Part shown: in pieces, positions 42,087-51,924 of the stretch
Layout: every line of letters starts with the position of its first letter
How positions within the stretch are numbered: position 1 is the first letter of the stretch
DNA from: Bulleidia extructa W1219
Lineage (GTDB): Bacteria > Bacillota_I > Bacilli_A > Erysipelotrichales > Erysipelotrichaceae
DNA: 64,000 bases
Direction: 5' to 3'
NCBI RefSeq assembly: GCF_000177375.1
Contig: NZ_ADFR01000002.1
Span: 248,001-312,000 of the forward strand
Program-made: the position numbers and the translations under genes
Notes under the pieces: generated by a model
The model's database searches: none
The model's input: the letters and a program-made list of their open reading frames with translations, nothing else
What the model was told of the DNA's origin: nothing

Positions 42087-42944
42087 TTATGATTTTTTTT
42101 GAAAAGAATTATCGGGGAAAATCCTGTATCCATGATTCCCTGAACCGTCATAGTTATAATCCCAATGAAGACCATATGGTTTTCCATGCTTTAAATCCGG
42201 ATGTAAGTTTTCTCCTGTCTCCTCTTTTCTCCAAGCTCCCTTTCCGGTATCAGGAACATCATTCCCTCTCCATTTCCATCCTTCTCCCGGTGAAACGTTT
42301 GGATCGTTACCCGGATAATCGGGAACCGTATGCCCATTTCCCACATCTCTATTATCTTCTGGAGATTTTACTTCATTTTCCTTAATTGGTTGATCTTTGT
42401 TCTTGGATAAAGCTTTAACCGCTTCTTTGGTTGCCCAGCTATACCCAAAGGAAACTCCATTCAGTTTCAACCCTTTCGGTGTTACATTGACTAAAATCTC
42501 AAACCCGTTATAATCCAATTCCCATGTTGTATAAGCAATAGTGGTCAGTAGAAGAGCATACGTTACTTTTTCATAAGCTTCCGAAAGACCCGCTCCTAAA
42601 AGTTCTAATTTCGCAGCCACCCCGAGATCAAACTCATAAATTCCTATCGTCTCATTGAAAGGTGTGATTCGGGATGTTAAGTCACCCGTTTTTTTAGATG
42701 AAGATGAACTGTTCGCTCCATCATAAGCTCTATCGTGTTGTCTTGAAGGTGATTTTATAATTTCTAAAAATTCACTTTTACTGATTGTTACGCCACTTAT
42801 GGTGATACTATCTTTCGTTATTTTATAATCTTCTATATTATTAAGCTGATTTGTCTTGAAAGAATTAGTAGCCTTCACGTTTACCGGAACAACAAAATGA
42901 ATGATGACCAAAATAGATAGAAAAACCGATAAAATTTTTTTCAT
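42087..42944 (-). CDS. secreted polymorphic-toxin-like protein
   Basis: A 285-aa protein with a Sec signal peptide (residues 1-25, ending NVKA). The middle part (about 90-185) includes a hydrophobic-helix-rich stretch (LELLGAGLSEAYEKVTYALLL) and a small beta region. A Pro/Asp-rich linker (about 190-215) leads to a C-terminal domain of about 70 residues: 'GEGWKWRGNDVPDTGKGAW', 'GENLHPDLKHGKPYGLHWDY' and 'GYRIFPDNS'. This pattern matches, from memory, the C-terminal toxin domains called polymorphic toxin type 37; the paired histidines would be catalytic in a nuclease. Strong Shine-Dalgarno (AAGGAG). It follows a lipoprotein gene and precedes three putative immunity genes. Confidence 0.8.
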   Translation of the reverse strand: MKKILSVFLSILVIIHFVVPVNVKATNSFKTNQLNNIEDYKITKDSITISGVTISKSEFLEIIKSPSRQHDRAYDGANSSSSSKKTGDLTSRITPFNETIGIYEFDLGVAAKLELLGAGLSEAYEKVTYALLLTTIAYTTWELDYNGFEILVNVTPKGLKLNGVSFGYSWATKEAVKALSKNKDQPIKENEVKSPEDNRDVGNGHTVPDYPGNDPNVSPGEGWKWRGNDVPDTGKGAWRKEETGENLHPDLKHGKPYGLHWDYNYDGSGNHGYRIFPDNSFQKKS

Positions 42945-43015
42945 AAATAGCTCCTTATCTAGGTAGATTCCTGATTTATTTCATGTCATTTCTTTTCCCA
43001 ATATATTATCAATTT

Positions 43016-44098
43016 TTATTTCTTTTTTTCTTCTAGCACATCTACAATCAATTTAGCCTGAGAATTTCCATCACTGGCTAATCTTTCATCTAAAATCACG
43101 AATTTTCCATTACGATAAAAAAGTTTACTAACTCCGTTTCCTGATTTCTGATATCCCTCTATTTCCAGCATCTCTTCTTTGCCATCTTTCAACTCTACCA
43201 ATGCATCCGCTGCCATAAAGAAATGTCTATCTCCCACTGAAATCATTTCACGAGCGCCACTCGACAATTCGGTGATTTTTTTATTTTCTTTTACATCATA
43301 TAAAACAGACCATTCCTTCTCACCATGTTGAAGTAAATATCGGTTATTTCCTAAATAGAAAGCTCCTGCCGGATCATCCACTTTTGTTATATCCGTCACC
43401 TTTCCTGTTTCCAAATCTAAAGAAAGTTGTTTTTTATTTTTCCCTTCATATTTTATGAAAGTCACAACATTTTTATTGATTTTATAGCTATCCGTAGGTA
43501 CTGATTTCACTTCTTCTTTATATAAGGTTTTAATATCTTTTGAATCATTCAAATTAAGTGTTTTTATATGATAAAAATAACGACCTTTTTCTTTGGTTAA
43601 AAATTGATAAAGCAACCGATTTCCTTCAATCCTATTAAAAGTAGGTAATACCCAACGATCTAACCCAAATACTCCTTCATCTATTTTTTTATCTTGTCCA
43701 TTCTCTCGATAACCCAACACAACCGTTTCGCCATCTTTTTTTAATTCTGAATAATAAAAGCCTTTCCCATGCTTCAAAAAATCCAAACAACGTACTTTCT
43801 CTTTAAAGTTATAAATAGAAGTATATTTTCCATTCGTTATATCCACATATCCAAGAGATTTTGCCCTAAGCTCTCCTGTTAAAGACGTCTTATCTTTGTC
43901 TTCTATGGAAATATAGATTTTATTTCCATCCATGTGACGAACACTAATATCTTCTCCTTCCATCTTGACTTCATAATGATTAACAACCTTAAATACTGAC
44001 TTCGGCTGTTCTTTTGGCTGTTCTATTTTCTTCTCTATTTTTTTAGAACATCCGGCAAATAATACCATTAAAGCTAACCATACTTTTCCTTTTCTCAT
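43016..44098 (-). CDS. lipoprotein of toxin module (copy A)
   Basis: A 360-aa lipoprotein: signal peptide with lipobox LFAGC (C17), a lysine-rich linker, then a repetitive all-beta body with recurring 'LGYVDITNGKYTSIYNFK'-like strands and 'YLGNNRYLL', suggesting a beta-propeller-type fold. The ATG at 44098 has AGGAGAG upstream. It is first in the module and precedes the secreted toxin-like protein by 71 nt. A clear paralogue (copy B, 50.8-51.9 kb) precedes a secreted C39 peptidase. It may dock, deliver or restrain the secreted cargo at the membrane. No family name recognised. Confidence 0.8.
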   Translation of the reverse strand: MRKGKVWLALMVLFAGCSKKIEKKIEQPKEQPKSVFKVVNHYEVKMEGEDISVRHMDGNKIYISIEDKDKTSLTGELRAKSLGYVDITNGKYTSIYNFKEKVRCLDFLKHGKGFYYSELKKDGETVVLGYRENGQDKKIDEGVFGLDRWVLPTFNRIEGNRLLYQFLTKEKGRYFYHIKTLNLNDSKDIKTLYKEEVKSVPTDSYKINKNVVTFIKYEGKNKKQLSLDLETGKVTDITKVDDPAGAFYLGNNRYLLQHGEKEWSVLYDVKENKKITELSSGAREMISVGDRHFFMAADALVELKDGKEEMLEIEGYQKSGNGVSKLFYRNGKFVILDERLASDGNSQAKLIVDVLEEKKK

Positions 44099-44104
44099 AT
44101 TCTT

Positions 44105-44181
44105 CTCTCCTAAGCTCATCTTATCTAATTCATAGGATTTTAATAGTCTTATTTTGTTTTATCTTTTTTGTTATAATGATT
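44105..44181. repeat. 77-bp direct repeat, copy A
   Basis: Identical to 51925-52001 over 77 nt. It covers the upstream region and ribosome-binding site of lipoprotein A. Identity continues up to a plus-strand TATAAT (44172-44177) and then breaks off. Confidence 0.9.
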
Positions 44182-44223
44182 GAGTTAGGGATAACTAAAT
44201 CTAAATGGATACGCTTTATTGAT

Positions 44224-44252
44224 TTCAACCATTTCTTTAAAAATGCTAGAAT
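44224..44252 (+). promoter_or_regulatory. predicted leaderless promoter of addB
   Basis: -35-like TTCAAC (44224-44229), 17-nt spacer, extended -10 TGCTAGAAT (44244-44252). The ATG at 44260 is 7 nt after the -10, without a Shine-Dalgarno. A second, upstream TATAAT (44172-44177) could give a longer leader. Confidence 0.45.
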
Positions 44253-44259
44253 GAAGTAT

Positions 44260-46836
44260 ATGAAAAAAATACTAGCCAATGCCCCTTTAAATCAACAACT
44301 CTATCATCAATATTTCAATGCAACTAAAACAGTGGTCACAGACGTTAAAATTGTTTCTATCTCTTCTTACTTAAACCAAGATAACGAAGACCCTCTTTTT
44401 TTACTTTGGCAAATCCAAACTCTTTTATCCAAATCAGATACCTCTTTATTTCCAAACTATCAGGGCATGTTACAATACCCTTCTTTCATACAAGAAATCA
44501 TTCACTTTGCGAAAGACTGTATCGCCTTTAATCTACAAAAAAAAGATTTACCCGAAAATGACTTTCTCGAAAAAGAGTTAAAAGAAATCATCGGTCTTGT
44601 TCTTTCATCCTCTTGTTTAAAAACCTATCGACAAACCATTCAGGAAAACAAAAATTTAGATTTCTCTTCTTTAGAAATCCAAGATCTTGTTCTTACCAAC
44701 GATTACTATAATCATTTATTAAAAGATTACTTTCATCCTAAGATTGAATTTCAAGAATCTATTTCCGACTTACGCATGGCTTTAAATATTCGCCAAGAAA
44801 TAGAAATCATGGCACAAGAAATTTGTACTTTCCAAGGTCGAGTCAATATCATATTAAGCAACTATTCTTCTCAGTTTCCTCTTTTAAAACAACTATTTCA
44901 GCGCTATGGAATTCCTTTTTGTGCTTATTCATCCAAACAAAACAGTTTAGTGGGCAGAATCTTTAAAGACTTATTTTTAGTTTCTTACGAGCAAAATACT
45001 GAGGCCTTCTTAGATTTAATTGAAAATAATGCTTTTGGTGATCGCTTACCACAAGAAACACAATCTGTCTTATCAAAATATCTTTCTAAAGTAGAAGTAA
45101 AAGCCCCTTTATTACCTCTTTTAACCATGGAAACCCTATGGCCAAAAGAAGCTGAGCTTTACCAACAACATCAAGAAAACATTGATACCTTTTATCATAC
45201 GATTCAAGAATCGCTTTTCCTTCTCTTACAAGAAGGAAGTCTTTATGAAAAAATCCAACGAAGCTATACCGTGTTCCGATCTCTTCCTTTTTTAAAAGAT
45301 CCTCATGAACAAACACTTGCTATTTCGCTAGAATCCTTTTTAAATCAAATAGGCGACGAAATTGATCGTGAAAGAATTCCTTTCTTTTTAGAACTGGTGA
45401 GTCAATTTCAATCCATTCAATTGCCAAATCAAATAGGAACCATCATGGTCACAGACCTGCGACATCCTGTTTTACAAGCAGATGTGTCCTATATAGTCGG
45501 ATTAAATGGTCACACTTACCCAAATGTTCCAAGCAAATCCGGTATCTTTAATGAATCTTATTATGCTCAAATTCCCTACCCAAGTTATGAAGAACGGTAT
45601 CATACCTATCTTTCTCAATTAAGTTGGATTTTTCATTCTGGAAAACAAATCCATTTTTCTTATTCTCAAAAAGATTATGAAGGAAAGAAATTAGAAGTTT
45701 CTTATGACATCCAAAAACTATTCTCACAAAAGGCTCAAACGAAGAAAGCCAAAGAATTACTGCCCCGAAAAAGAAACCGCCATGAAGACAATTTATCCTC
45801 TTCCTTTATGGAATCTTGGTTCACACAAAATCCTATACTAAAAGGTTCCGTTAGTTCTATTGAAGAATGGTATCGTTGTCCTTATCAATACTTTTTAAAT
45901 CGCCTCTTAAAACTAAAAGAACAAAACGTCTTTGAACCAAATAGCTTATACATTGGAACCATCACCCACTCCCTATTGGAAAAAGCTCTAAATGAAAAAA
46001 AGAAACTTTACTATGAATTAAGTCTACAAGACCTTCAAAGTCAATTAGATCCTTACTTCCAACTTTGGAAAGTTTTAGATCCCGATCGCTTAGAAATGAT
46101 TTCTCTTATTAAAGATAAGTTGGCTTCCAATCTTTATTTCTGTCTACAATACTTAAAAGAATATGAACAGAATTATGACTTTTTAGATCCGATCGCCAGT
46201 GAACAAGAATTCCAAATCGGTCTTTTTGACGGTTTAGAATTGGTGGGGAAAATTGATCGTCTCGATCAAGACCAACGCAATCAAGATTACTATCTATATG
46301 ACTATAAATCTTCCCTCCATAAAATGGATAAATCCAAATACCTTTCTGGTCAACAGATTCAACTAATGACTTATAAATTGGTTTTAGAACAATCAGGAGA
46401 TAAAAAAGTCAGAGCAACCTATTATTTCAGCCTATTACCCGAGAAACAACATTTGCCATCTCTTCAATATAAATTTGACCGTCGAAGTGTTGAAAAAGAC
46501 CCACAAGATTTCTACGAAACAGATTATCTGCGTTCTATCTTTTTACAAAATCAATCCTTCCGTGGTTGGAAATTAGATGAAGATGTTTCTGATTATAATA
46601 AAAATGTGACTGTCGGTTCAAAATTTAAGCTTTTGAATAACGATTTTAATGAAGTGACTTTGCGTCTACTCAAACATTTTTATACCCAATTCAAAGAAGG
46701 AATGATAGAAAGAAACCCACAAGATTGCACCTTTTGTCCTTATAGAAGAATTTGCTCCTATCGAGGGACAGAAAGTCATCCACGCATTCCCGATGCCGTT
46801 TTAGAATTATTGGAAGGAGAAGATACTCATGACTGA
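44260..46836 (+). CDS. addB: helicase-exonuclease AddAB subunit AddB
   Basis: An 858-aa subunit of the recombination nuclease AddAB, which resects double-strand breaks up to Chi. The inactivated helicase-like N-terminus lacks a Walker A. The C-terminal nuclease carries 'GLELVGKIDRLDQ' and 'YYLYDYKSS', and the iron-sulfur cluster cysteines are seen as 'EEWYRCPYQYFL' plus 'CTFCPYRRIC'. ATG 44260 is chosen because an apparent -10 overlaps the earlier in-frame ATG at 44251. Overlaps addA by 8 nt. Shorter than the roughly 1150 aa of B. subtilis AddB. Confidence 0.93.
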   Translation: MKKILANAPLNQQLYHQYFNATKTVVTDVKIVSISSYLNQDNEDPLFLLWQIQTLLSKSDTSLFPNYQGMLQYPSFIQEIIHFAKDCIAFNLQKKDLPENDFLEKELKEIIGLVLSSSCLKTYRQTIQENKNLDFSSLEIQDLVLTNDYYNHLLKDYFHPKIEFQESISDLRMALNIRQEIEIMAQEICTFQGRVNIILSNYSSQFPLLKQLFQRYGIPFCAYSSKQNSLVGRIFKDLFLVSYEQNTEAFLDLIENNAFGDRLPQETQSVLSKYLSKVEVKAPLLPLLTMETLWPKEAELYQQHQENIDTFYHTIQESLFLLLQEGSLYEKIQRSYTVFRSLPFLKDPHEQTLAISLESFLNQIGDEIDRERIPFFLELVSQFQSIQLPNQIGTIMVTDLRHPVLQADVSYIVGLNGHTYPNVPSKSGIFNESYYAQIPYPSYEERYHTYLSQLSWIFHSGKQIHFSYSQKDYEGKKLEVSYDIQKLFSQKAQTKKAKELLPRKRNRHEDNLSSSFMESWFTQNPILKGSVSSIEEWYRCPYQYFLNRLLKLKEQNVFEPNSLYIGTITHSLLEKALNEKKKLYYELSLQDLQSQLDPYFQLWKVLDPDRLEMISLIKDKLASNLYFCLQYLKEYEQNYDFLDPIASEQEFQIGLFDGLELVGKIDRLDQDQRNQDYYLYDYKSSLHKMDKSKYLSGQQIQLMTYKLVLEQSGDKKVRATYYFSLLPEKQHLPSLQYKFDRRSVEKDPQDFYETDYLRSIFLQNQSFRGWKLDEDVSDYNKNVTVGSKFKLLNNDFNEVTLRLLKHFYTQFKEGMIERNPQDCTFCPYRRICSYRGTESHPRIPDAVLELLEGEDTHD

Positions 46837-49800
46837 TCCCCAACAATTAGCCATCCAAGAAAGAAATACTAATGTACTGGTATCCGCTTCTGCCGGAGCC
46901 GGTAAAACTTATCTGTTGATTGAACGGTTAGCTCAACGGATCGTTCAAGATCACATCAGTTTAGATCAGATTTTAGCGGTTACTTTCACAAAAGCAGCTG
47001 CTTCTGAAATGAAAACTCGTTTGGCTATGAAACTCAATCGTTTAAGACAAACCGAAATTCAAGAAAGACATTGGATTGATCAACAATTGGCCATTTTATC
47101 CAAGGCTGAAATATCCACCATTGACTCTTTCTGTTTAAATCTCATCAAACAATATTACTCTATGATTGGATTAAATCCGACTCGACTCCATCAAACACTC
47201 TCCAATGGTCAAGAAAAAGAATTGAAGCACCTTGCTTTTGAAACAGCCCTTTCTCATTTTTATCAACAAAATCCGAAAAAAGCCTTAAAACTATCAAATC
47301 ATTTCGATCTAAAACCTTTATCTTGTTCATACCTTGAAAAATCTGTTCATCAAATTAACGAGACCGCTAAATCCAGTTCAAATTATACTGACTGGATGAA
47401 ACACGCTTTATCCTTTTATCCAAAACAAGCTTGTTTTTCAGATTATCCCAAGGAAATGCAAGACTATTTCTTTTCTTATTGGTCTAGACAACTCTTTTCT
47501 ATTCAAACGATTCTTAAACAAATGAAAATCTGTTTGATGAGTGAAAAGCCTAATAAAACCACCGAAAAAATAACTTCCCTTTTATCACTCATCACTTCTT
47601 ATCAAAAAGAATTAGCCACTGCTCATTACGAGGTTGCCGTTTTCATGATTAAACAATTGGCTCACTATCAATTCCGAGTGAATAAAAATGAGGAAATGAG
47701 GTATTTAAATAAACAATTCACGGAAATCCGAAATGCCTTGGAAGATTCTCTTATAGAAGAAAGTCGCTTGATTAAAGAATCTTCTTATCTACATGAGATC
47801 GCTCAAAGTTTATTATTCTTATGTCAAGAAACCGAATTTCAATATCAACAACTCAAAGAAAAAGTGATGGGTTTAGACTTTAATGACATGGCTTTATTTT
47901 CTCTGGAAATTCTTGAAAAAAATAATGGTTATCTAGCTAAAAAGTTGCAACAAAAATACGCTGAAATTATGGTGGATGAATTCCAAGATACTTCTGAATT
48001 GCAACATAAAATATTAACTATGATTTCCAATGGGAAAAATCTCTTCCGGGTAGGTGATTTAAAACAATCTATTTATGGCTTCCGTAATGCCAAGCCGGAA
48101 TTGATGGCTGACTTAATGAAATCAAAGAAAGATAAAGTGTATCACTTAGAACACAACTATCGTTCTAAAGACCACATTGTTCAATTCACAAACGCTCTTT
48201 TTCAATGCTTAATGAATTATGAAAAAAGCTCTGTTCCCTATGCCTCAGAAGATATCGTTACCATTGGTAAACCTGAACAGCAAGACAAAGAATCCTCTTG
48301 TGTTAATCTGATACAAATCAATTCTAAAGACAACATGCTTGGTGCTAAGTGGATTGGTCAAGAAATTCTCCGCTTACTAGAAGAAGGTTATACTTTTCAA
48401 GATATTTGTATCCTAACTCCAAGCCATGCTGACAAAGCACAACTTCGTCGTGCTTTTGATGAAATCCATATCCCTTATGCGATTGATGAGAAACAAGGCT
48501 TTTTTAAATCTTCTGTAGTACAAACCATCATCAGTTTTGTACACTATTTCTGTGGTAAGCAAGAGGACATTCATTTATTTGCGGTGTTACAATCCCCTAT
48601 CTTTCAAATATCAGATGAACAATTTGCCAAAAGTCGTCTATCTTATCAACAAGAAAAGCCAAACACTCGCTTCAGTACTTATTTCTTAGACATTCATCCT
48701 ACGATTAAAAAACGATTAGAAGCCTTAAAAACTTGTTTCTTACAAGAAGGAACCTTGGCTTTCTTACAAGCTCTTTCTCTTGAAAATAGCTTCTATGCTC
48801 ACCTTTCTTCTCAACAAAAAACCAATTTTGATTTCCTTTTTGAAAAAATCGTACAAGAAAATATCTTTACAGCCTATGATTTCTTTCATTGGTTAGAAAG
48901 AAGTGAAGATGAATCTTCTACAGAATCCAACTCTCATTTAGCAGAAGAAAATTTAGTCAAAGTAGAAACCATTCATCATTCCAAAGGGCTTCAATACAAA
49001 GTGGTTTTCTTATATAAATGTGATATGAAAAGCCAAAACAACGGCCCTGTTGAAGTATCTGGTCAATACGGTATCGGCTTAGATTATCAAGAGTACACTT
49101 ACTACAGCTATCATTCCTCTCTGGTCAAATGGATGATTCAACAGGATAATCATCGAAAAGAAGGAGAAGAGTTTTTACGTTTAGCTTACGTTGCCATCAC
49201 TCGAGCCGAAGAAAAGCTATATTTAGTTTCTCCTTCCAACAAAAAAGAAGGTTCCTTAACAAGAGATTTCATTCTTTCCAACCAGGATTTAGGGGTTTTG
49301 GTACAAGCTGCTTTAAAAGACTTACCTGCTTCTTTATATCATTGTATAGAAGTTGAAGAACTGGAAAATGTTCAAGAATATAAAATGCAACCCGACTATC
49401 CTTTTGTCCAAGAGCTACCTCATTATTCAAAAGATTTTTCTTCTATTTTCAAACAAGATTCACCAAGTCATCATGGAATAGAATTAAAACCACTTAATTT
49501 TGAGAAAAAGAAGGTGACCGGTCAAAACTTCGGTTCAAAAGTCCACACTTGTTTAGAAAAGCTTCCAAACCGTCCTATACAGCTTGATGAAATTGATCCC
49601 CAGTTGCCAATGGCTACCAGAGAAAGTATTCTTTTCTTCCAGAATAGCGATTGGACACAAAAGATATTCCAGACAATGGATATCCATCGTGAACTTCCTT
49701 ATTATTATGAGGAAAATGGAATCGCCTACCAAGGTATCCTTGACTTTATCGCAACAAATCAGAAAAAAGCTATTATCTTAGATTACAAAACCGATCATCT

Positions 49801-49948
49801 CGATACGGAAGCTGCCTTCATTGCTCGTTACCAAGACCAATTGTGTCAATATCGAACAACTTTTGAAAAAATATATCCGGAAATCGAAACTTGGATCTAT
49901 TCTCTTCATTTAAAGAGGTTCATTTTTGTAAAAAAACAATCACAGTAA
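46829..49948 (+). CDS. addA: helicase-exonuclease AddAB subunit AddA
   Basis: A 1039-aa UvrD-family helicase-nuclease. Walker A 'SASAGAGKTYLLIERLA', motif Ia 'LAVTFTKAAASEMKTR', Walker B 'IMVDEFQDTSELQ', motif III 'RVGDLKQSIYGFRNA', 'HNYRS', and the late helicase motifs 'ETIHHSKGLQYKVVF' and 'LRLAYVAITRAEEKLYLV' are all present. The C-terminal RecB-like nuclease has 'QGILDFIATNQKKAIILDYKTDHL'. Works with AddB in double-strand-break repair. Somewhat shorter than the usual 1200 aa. Confidence 0.97.
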   Translation: MTDPQQLAIQERNTNVLVSASAGAGKTYLLIERLAQRIVQDHISLDQILAVTFTKAAASEMKTRLAMKLNRLRQTEIQERHWIDQQLAILSKAEISTIDSFCLNLIKQYYSMIGLNPTRLHQTLSNGQEKELKHLAFETALSHFYQQNPKKALKLSNHFDLKPLSCSYLEKSVHQINETAKSSSNYTDWMKHALSFYPKQACFSDYPKEMQDYFFSYWSRQLFSIQTILKQMKICLMSEKPNKTTEKITSLLSLITSYQKELATAHYEVAVFMIKQLAHYQFRVNKNEEMRYLNKQFTEIRNALEDSLIEESRLIKESSYLHEIAQSLLFLCQETEFQYQQLKEKVMGLDFNDMALFSLEILEKNNGYLAKKLQQKYAEIMVDEFQDTSELQHKILTMISNGKNLFRVGDLKQSIYGFRNAKPELMADLMKSKKDKVYHLEHNYRSKDHIVQFTNALFQCLMNYEKSSVPYASEDIVTIGKPEQQDKESSCVNLIQINSKDNMLGAKWIGQEILRLLEEGYTFQDICILTPSHADKAQLRRAFDEIHIPYAIDEKQGFFKSSVVQTIISFVHYFCGKQEDIHLFAVLQSPIFQISDEQFAKSRLSYQQEKPNTRFSTYFLDIHPTIKKRLEALKTCFLQEGTLAFLQALSLENSFYAHLSSQQKTNFDFLFEKIVQENIFTAYDFFHWLERSEDESSTESNSHLAEENLVKVETIHHSKGLQYKVVFLYKCDMKSQNNGPVEVSGQYGIGLDYQEYTYYSYHSSLVKWMIQQDNHRKEGEEFLRLAYVAITRAEEKLYLVSPSNKKEGSLTRDFILSNQDLGVLVQAALKDLPASLYHCIEVEELENVQEYKMQPDYPFVQELPHYSKDFSSIFKQDSPSHHGIELKPLNFEKKKVTGQNFGSKVHTCLEKLPNRPIQLDEIDPQLPMATRESILFFQNSDWTQKIFQTMDIHRELPYYYEENGIAYQGILDFIATNQKKAIILDYKTDHLDTEAAFIARYQDQLCQYRTTFEKIYPEIETWIYSLHLKRFIFVKKQSQ

Positions 49949-49986
49949 ATTCAAACAGCTAAACTCCATCATTCAACCAAATAAAA

Positions 49987-50023
49987 AGTACAACCGATTT
50001 CTATAATCTGAATCAGTTGTACT
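49987..50023. terminator. bidirectional terminator between addA and C39 gene
   Basis: AGTACAAC / GTTGTACT outer stem with inner GATT/AATC pairing; T run on the minus strand. Confidence 0.8.
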
Positions 50024-50061
50024 CGGTATCACTAATTATCGCATTATTTTATCTTATAAAC

Positions 50062-50793
50062 TTACCAAATATAATATCCTCCATTCCCATTTTTTTCTAT
50101 AGCCTTTGTCATTTTATAAGCCCCAACACTATCATGAGTTTTAAAATATGGGTCATTATAATAAAGAGATTTATTCTCCCCATTAGCTCTTAAACAATCC
50201 GCTGACTTTGATGCGGGCGTTCCTTGAATTCGATATCGGTATCCCGTTATGACAATATAATGGCCACTATCAAATTGATACTTCTCATTTAATAGTTTTG
50301 TATTAACGTTACCGACAATCGGATAATTCTTCTTGAGGCTCTCCTTGGTAGACTCGTAGATTCCTCTTTGTGCTATCGTTGTAGAACTATAGAAATTACT
50401 GTTTGTATACTTATTTAAACCTCTAACCATTTGCCAAACATAAGTTCCGCTTTTATTCGTATTCATATAAGAAGCCAGTGTGCTTTGACTCACTTTCTTT
50501 CCGGTTTTATACTTCACGATCATTTGAACACTTGCCGGTCCACACCAATACTTTGTTTCTTGTCTGAAAACCGGAACTGACAGAAATTTTTGTTCAACAA
50601 TATGAGATGATTTTATGGAAATTTGATTTTTCGCTTCTCTTTCCTTTTCTCGATTTCTGGATTCATTTTCCTTTTCCACCCATTCCGGTGGATTCCCAAA
50701 ACCATTCATCTCTTCCGCACAAACCGGCTTTATAAAACCAATCACCATTAATGCAATCACCGCCACTTTAATGATTCTTTTCATTTTCTTCAT
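50062..50793 (-). CDS. secreted C39-like cysteine peptidase
   Basis: A 243-aa protein with signal peptide (residues 1-26, ending PVCA), a charged Glu/Arg-rich linker (27-60) and a papain-like peptidase of the C39_2 type: 'RQETKYWCGPASVQMIVKY' (oxyanion Gln and catalytic Cys), 'GHYIVITGYRY' (His) and 'YYNDPY' (Asn/Asp). Extracellular bacteriocin-like cleavage or peptidoglycan-peptide cleavage are both possible. Its start overlaps the end of the lipoprotein B frame, with GGAGGAG upstream. No immunity-type gene follows it. Confidence 0.88.
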   Translation of the reverse strand: MKKMKRIIKVAVIALMVIGFIKPVCAEEMNGFGNPPEWVEKENESRNREKEREAKNQISIKSSHIVEQKFLSVPVFRQETKYWCGPASVQMIVKYKTGKKVSQSTLASYMNTNKSGTYVWQMVRGLNKYTNSNFYSSTTIAQRGIYESTKESLKKNYPIVGNVNTKLLNEKYQFDSGHYIVITGYRYRIQGTPASKSADCLRANGENKSLYYNDPYFKTHDSVGAYKMTKAIEKNGNGGYYIW

Positions 50794-51918
50794 TTTTCTC
50801 CTCCACTACGTTAATAATCACTGTGTTACGACGATCTTTATCGTCAAAATGGACTAACTTTTGATCTGCGATAACTAGTTTCCCATTACTATAGAACATT
50901 CTTTCAAATTCATCTCCTACTTTTTTATAACCTTTGACTTCTACTGTTCTTATTTTTCCATCTTTTAATTCCACCAACTCCCCTCTTTTTGCTAGTGAAC
51001 CGTCTGTTAATACATCCGTCGTCGAAAAAAACTGTCGATCTCCAATTCCTACCCATAGGCTTCTATTCCCCCCAAAACTAAGGATTTCTTTTTCTTTTCA
51101 ATATCGTAGACAACACTACTATGACCATCAATGTTTTCTAATAAATATTGATTATTTCCAAGATACAAAGCATCTGAAATAATCGGATCTTCAATCACAC
51201 CCGTTACATCGGTGACTTTCCCTGTTTTTAAATCCAAAGACAGATACCATCCTTTTTTACCTTCTCTTTTATTAAAAGTGACTCTATTTTGATTGACACT
51301 ATATCGGTAATTAGAGTTGATTTCCGGTTTCACTTCTTCTTTATACAAAGTTTTAACATCATTTGGATAATCCAGATTGATTGTTTTTAACTGATGAAAA
51401 TGACGACCGTTTTCTCTGGTAATAATCTGGTACAGTAATCGGTTGCCTTCAACCTTATTAAACATCGGTAATGCCCATGGATTCACCACAACTCCTTCAT
51501 CAATCTTCTTACGTTGACCATTCTCCTGATATCCAACTGTCACTATTTCTCCATCTTCTTCAAACTCTGAATAGTAGAACCCTTTGCCTTGGACGAAAAA
51601 GTCCCAACAACGTACCCGATCTTTAAAATGATAAATGGAAGTATACTTCCCATTGGTTATATCAATATACCCAAGAGACTTTGATCTATATTGAAGTAGA
51701 ATTTCTTGATCATACCTCTCCATAGAAGTATAGAGTTTATTTCTTTCCAGATAATGAAAGTTCGCTGAATCCCCTGCCACACTTTTTGTTTCATAATGTT
51801 TCACCACCTGAAAATGAGAATTCAATGGTTTTTTTGGTGGTTCTTTCTTTTGAACTACCGGTTTAGAACATCCCACCAGCAACATCACAAGTGCCACAAA
51901 TACTTTTCCTTTTTTCAT
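50768..51918 (-). pseudogene. lipoprotein of C39 module (copy B), frameshifted at G6
   Basis: Paralogue of lipoprotein A along its whole length. Signal peptide with lipobox LLVGC; ATG 51918 with AGGAGAG upstream. The frame runs to a stop at 51049; the remaining C-terminal part continues in another frame to 50768 (VGIGDRQFF ... NVVEEKNEENEKNH). Alignment with copy A shows the switch lies exactly at a G6 run (minus strand; plus-strand C6 at 51068-51073). One extra G restores an intact 383-aa protein without any gap against copy A. It could be decay, phase variation or a homopolymer error. The downstream peptidase gene is intact. Confidence 0.8.
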
Positions 51919-51924
51919 ATGATC

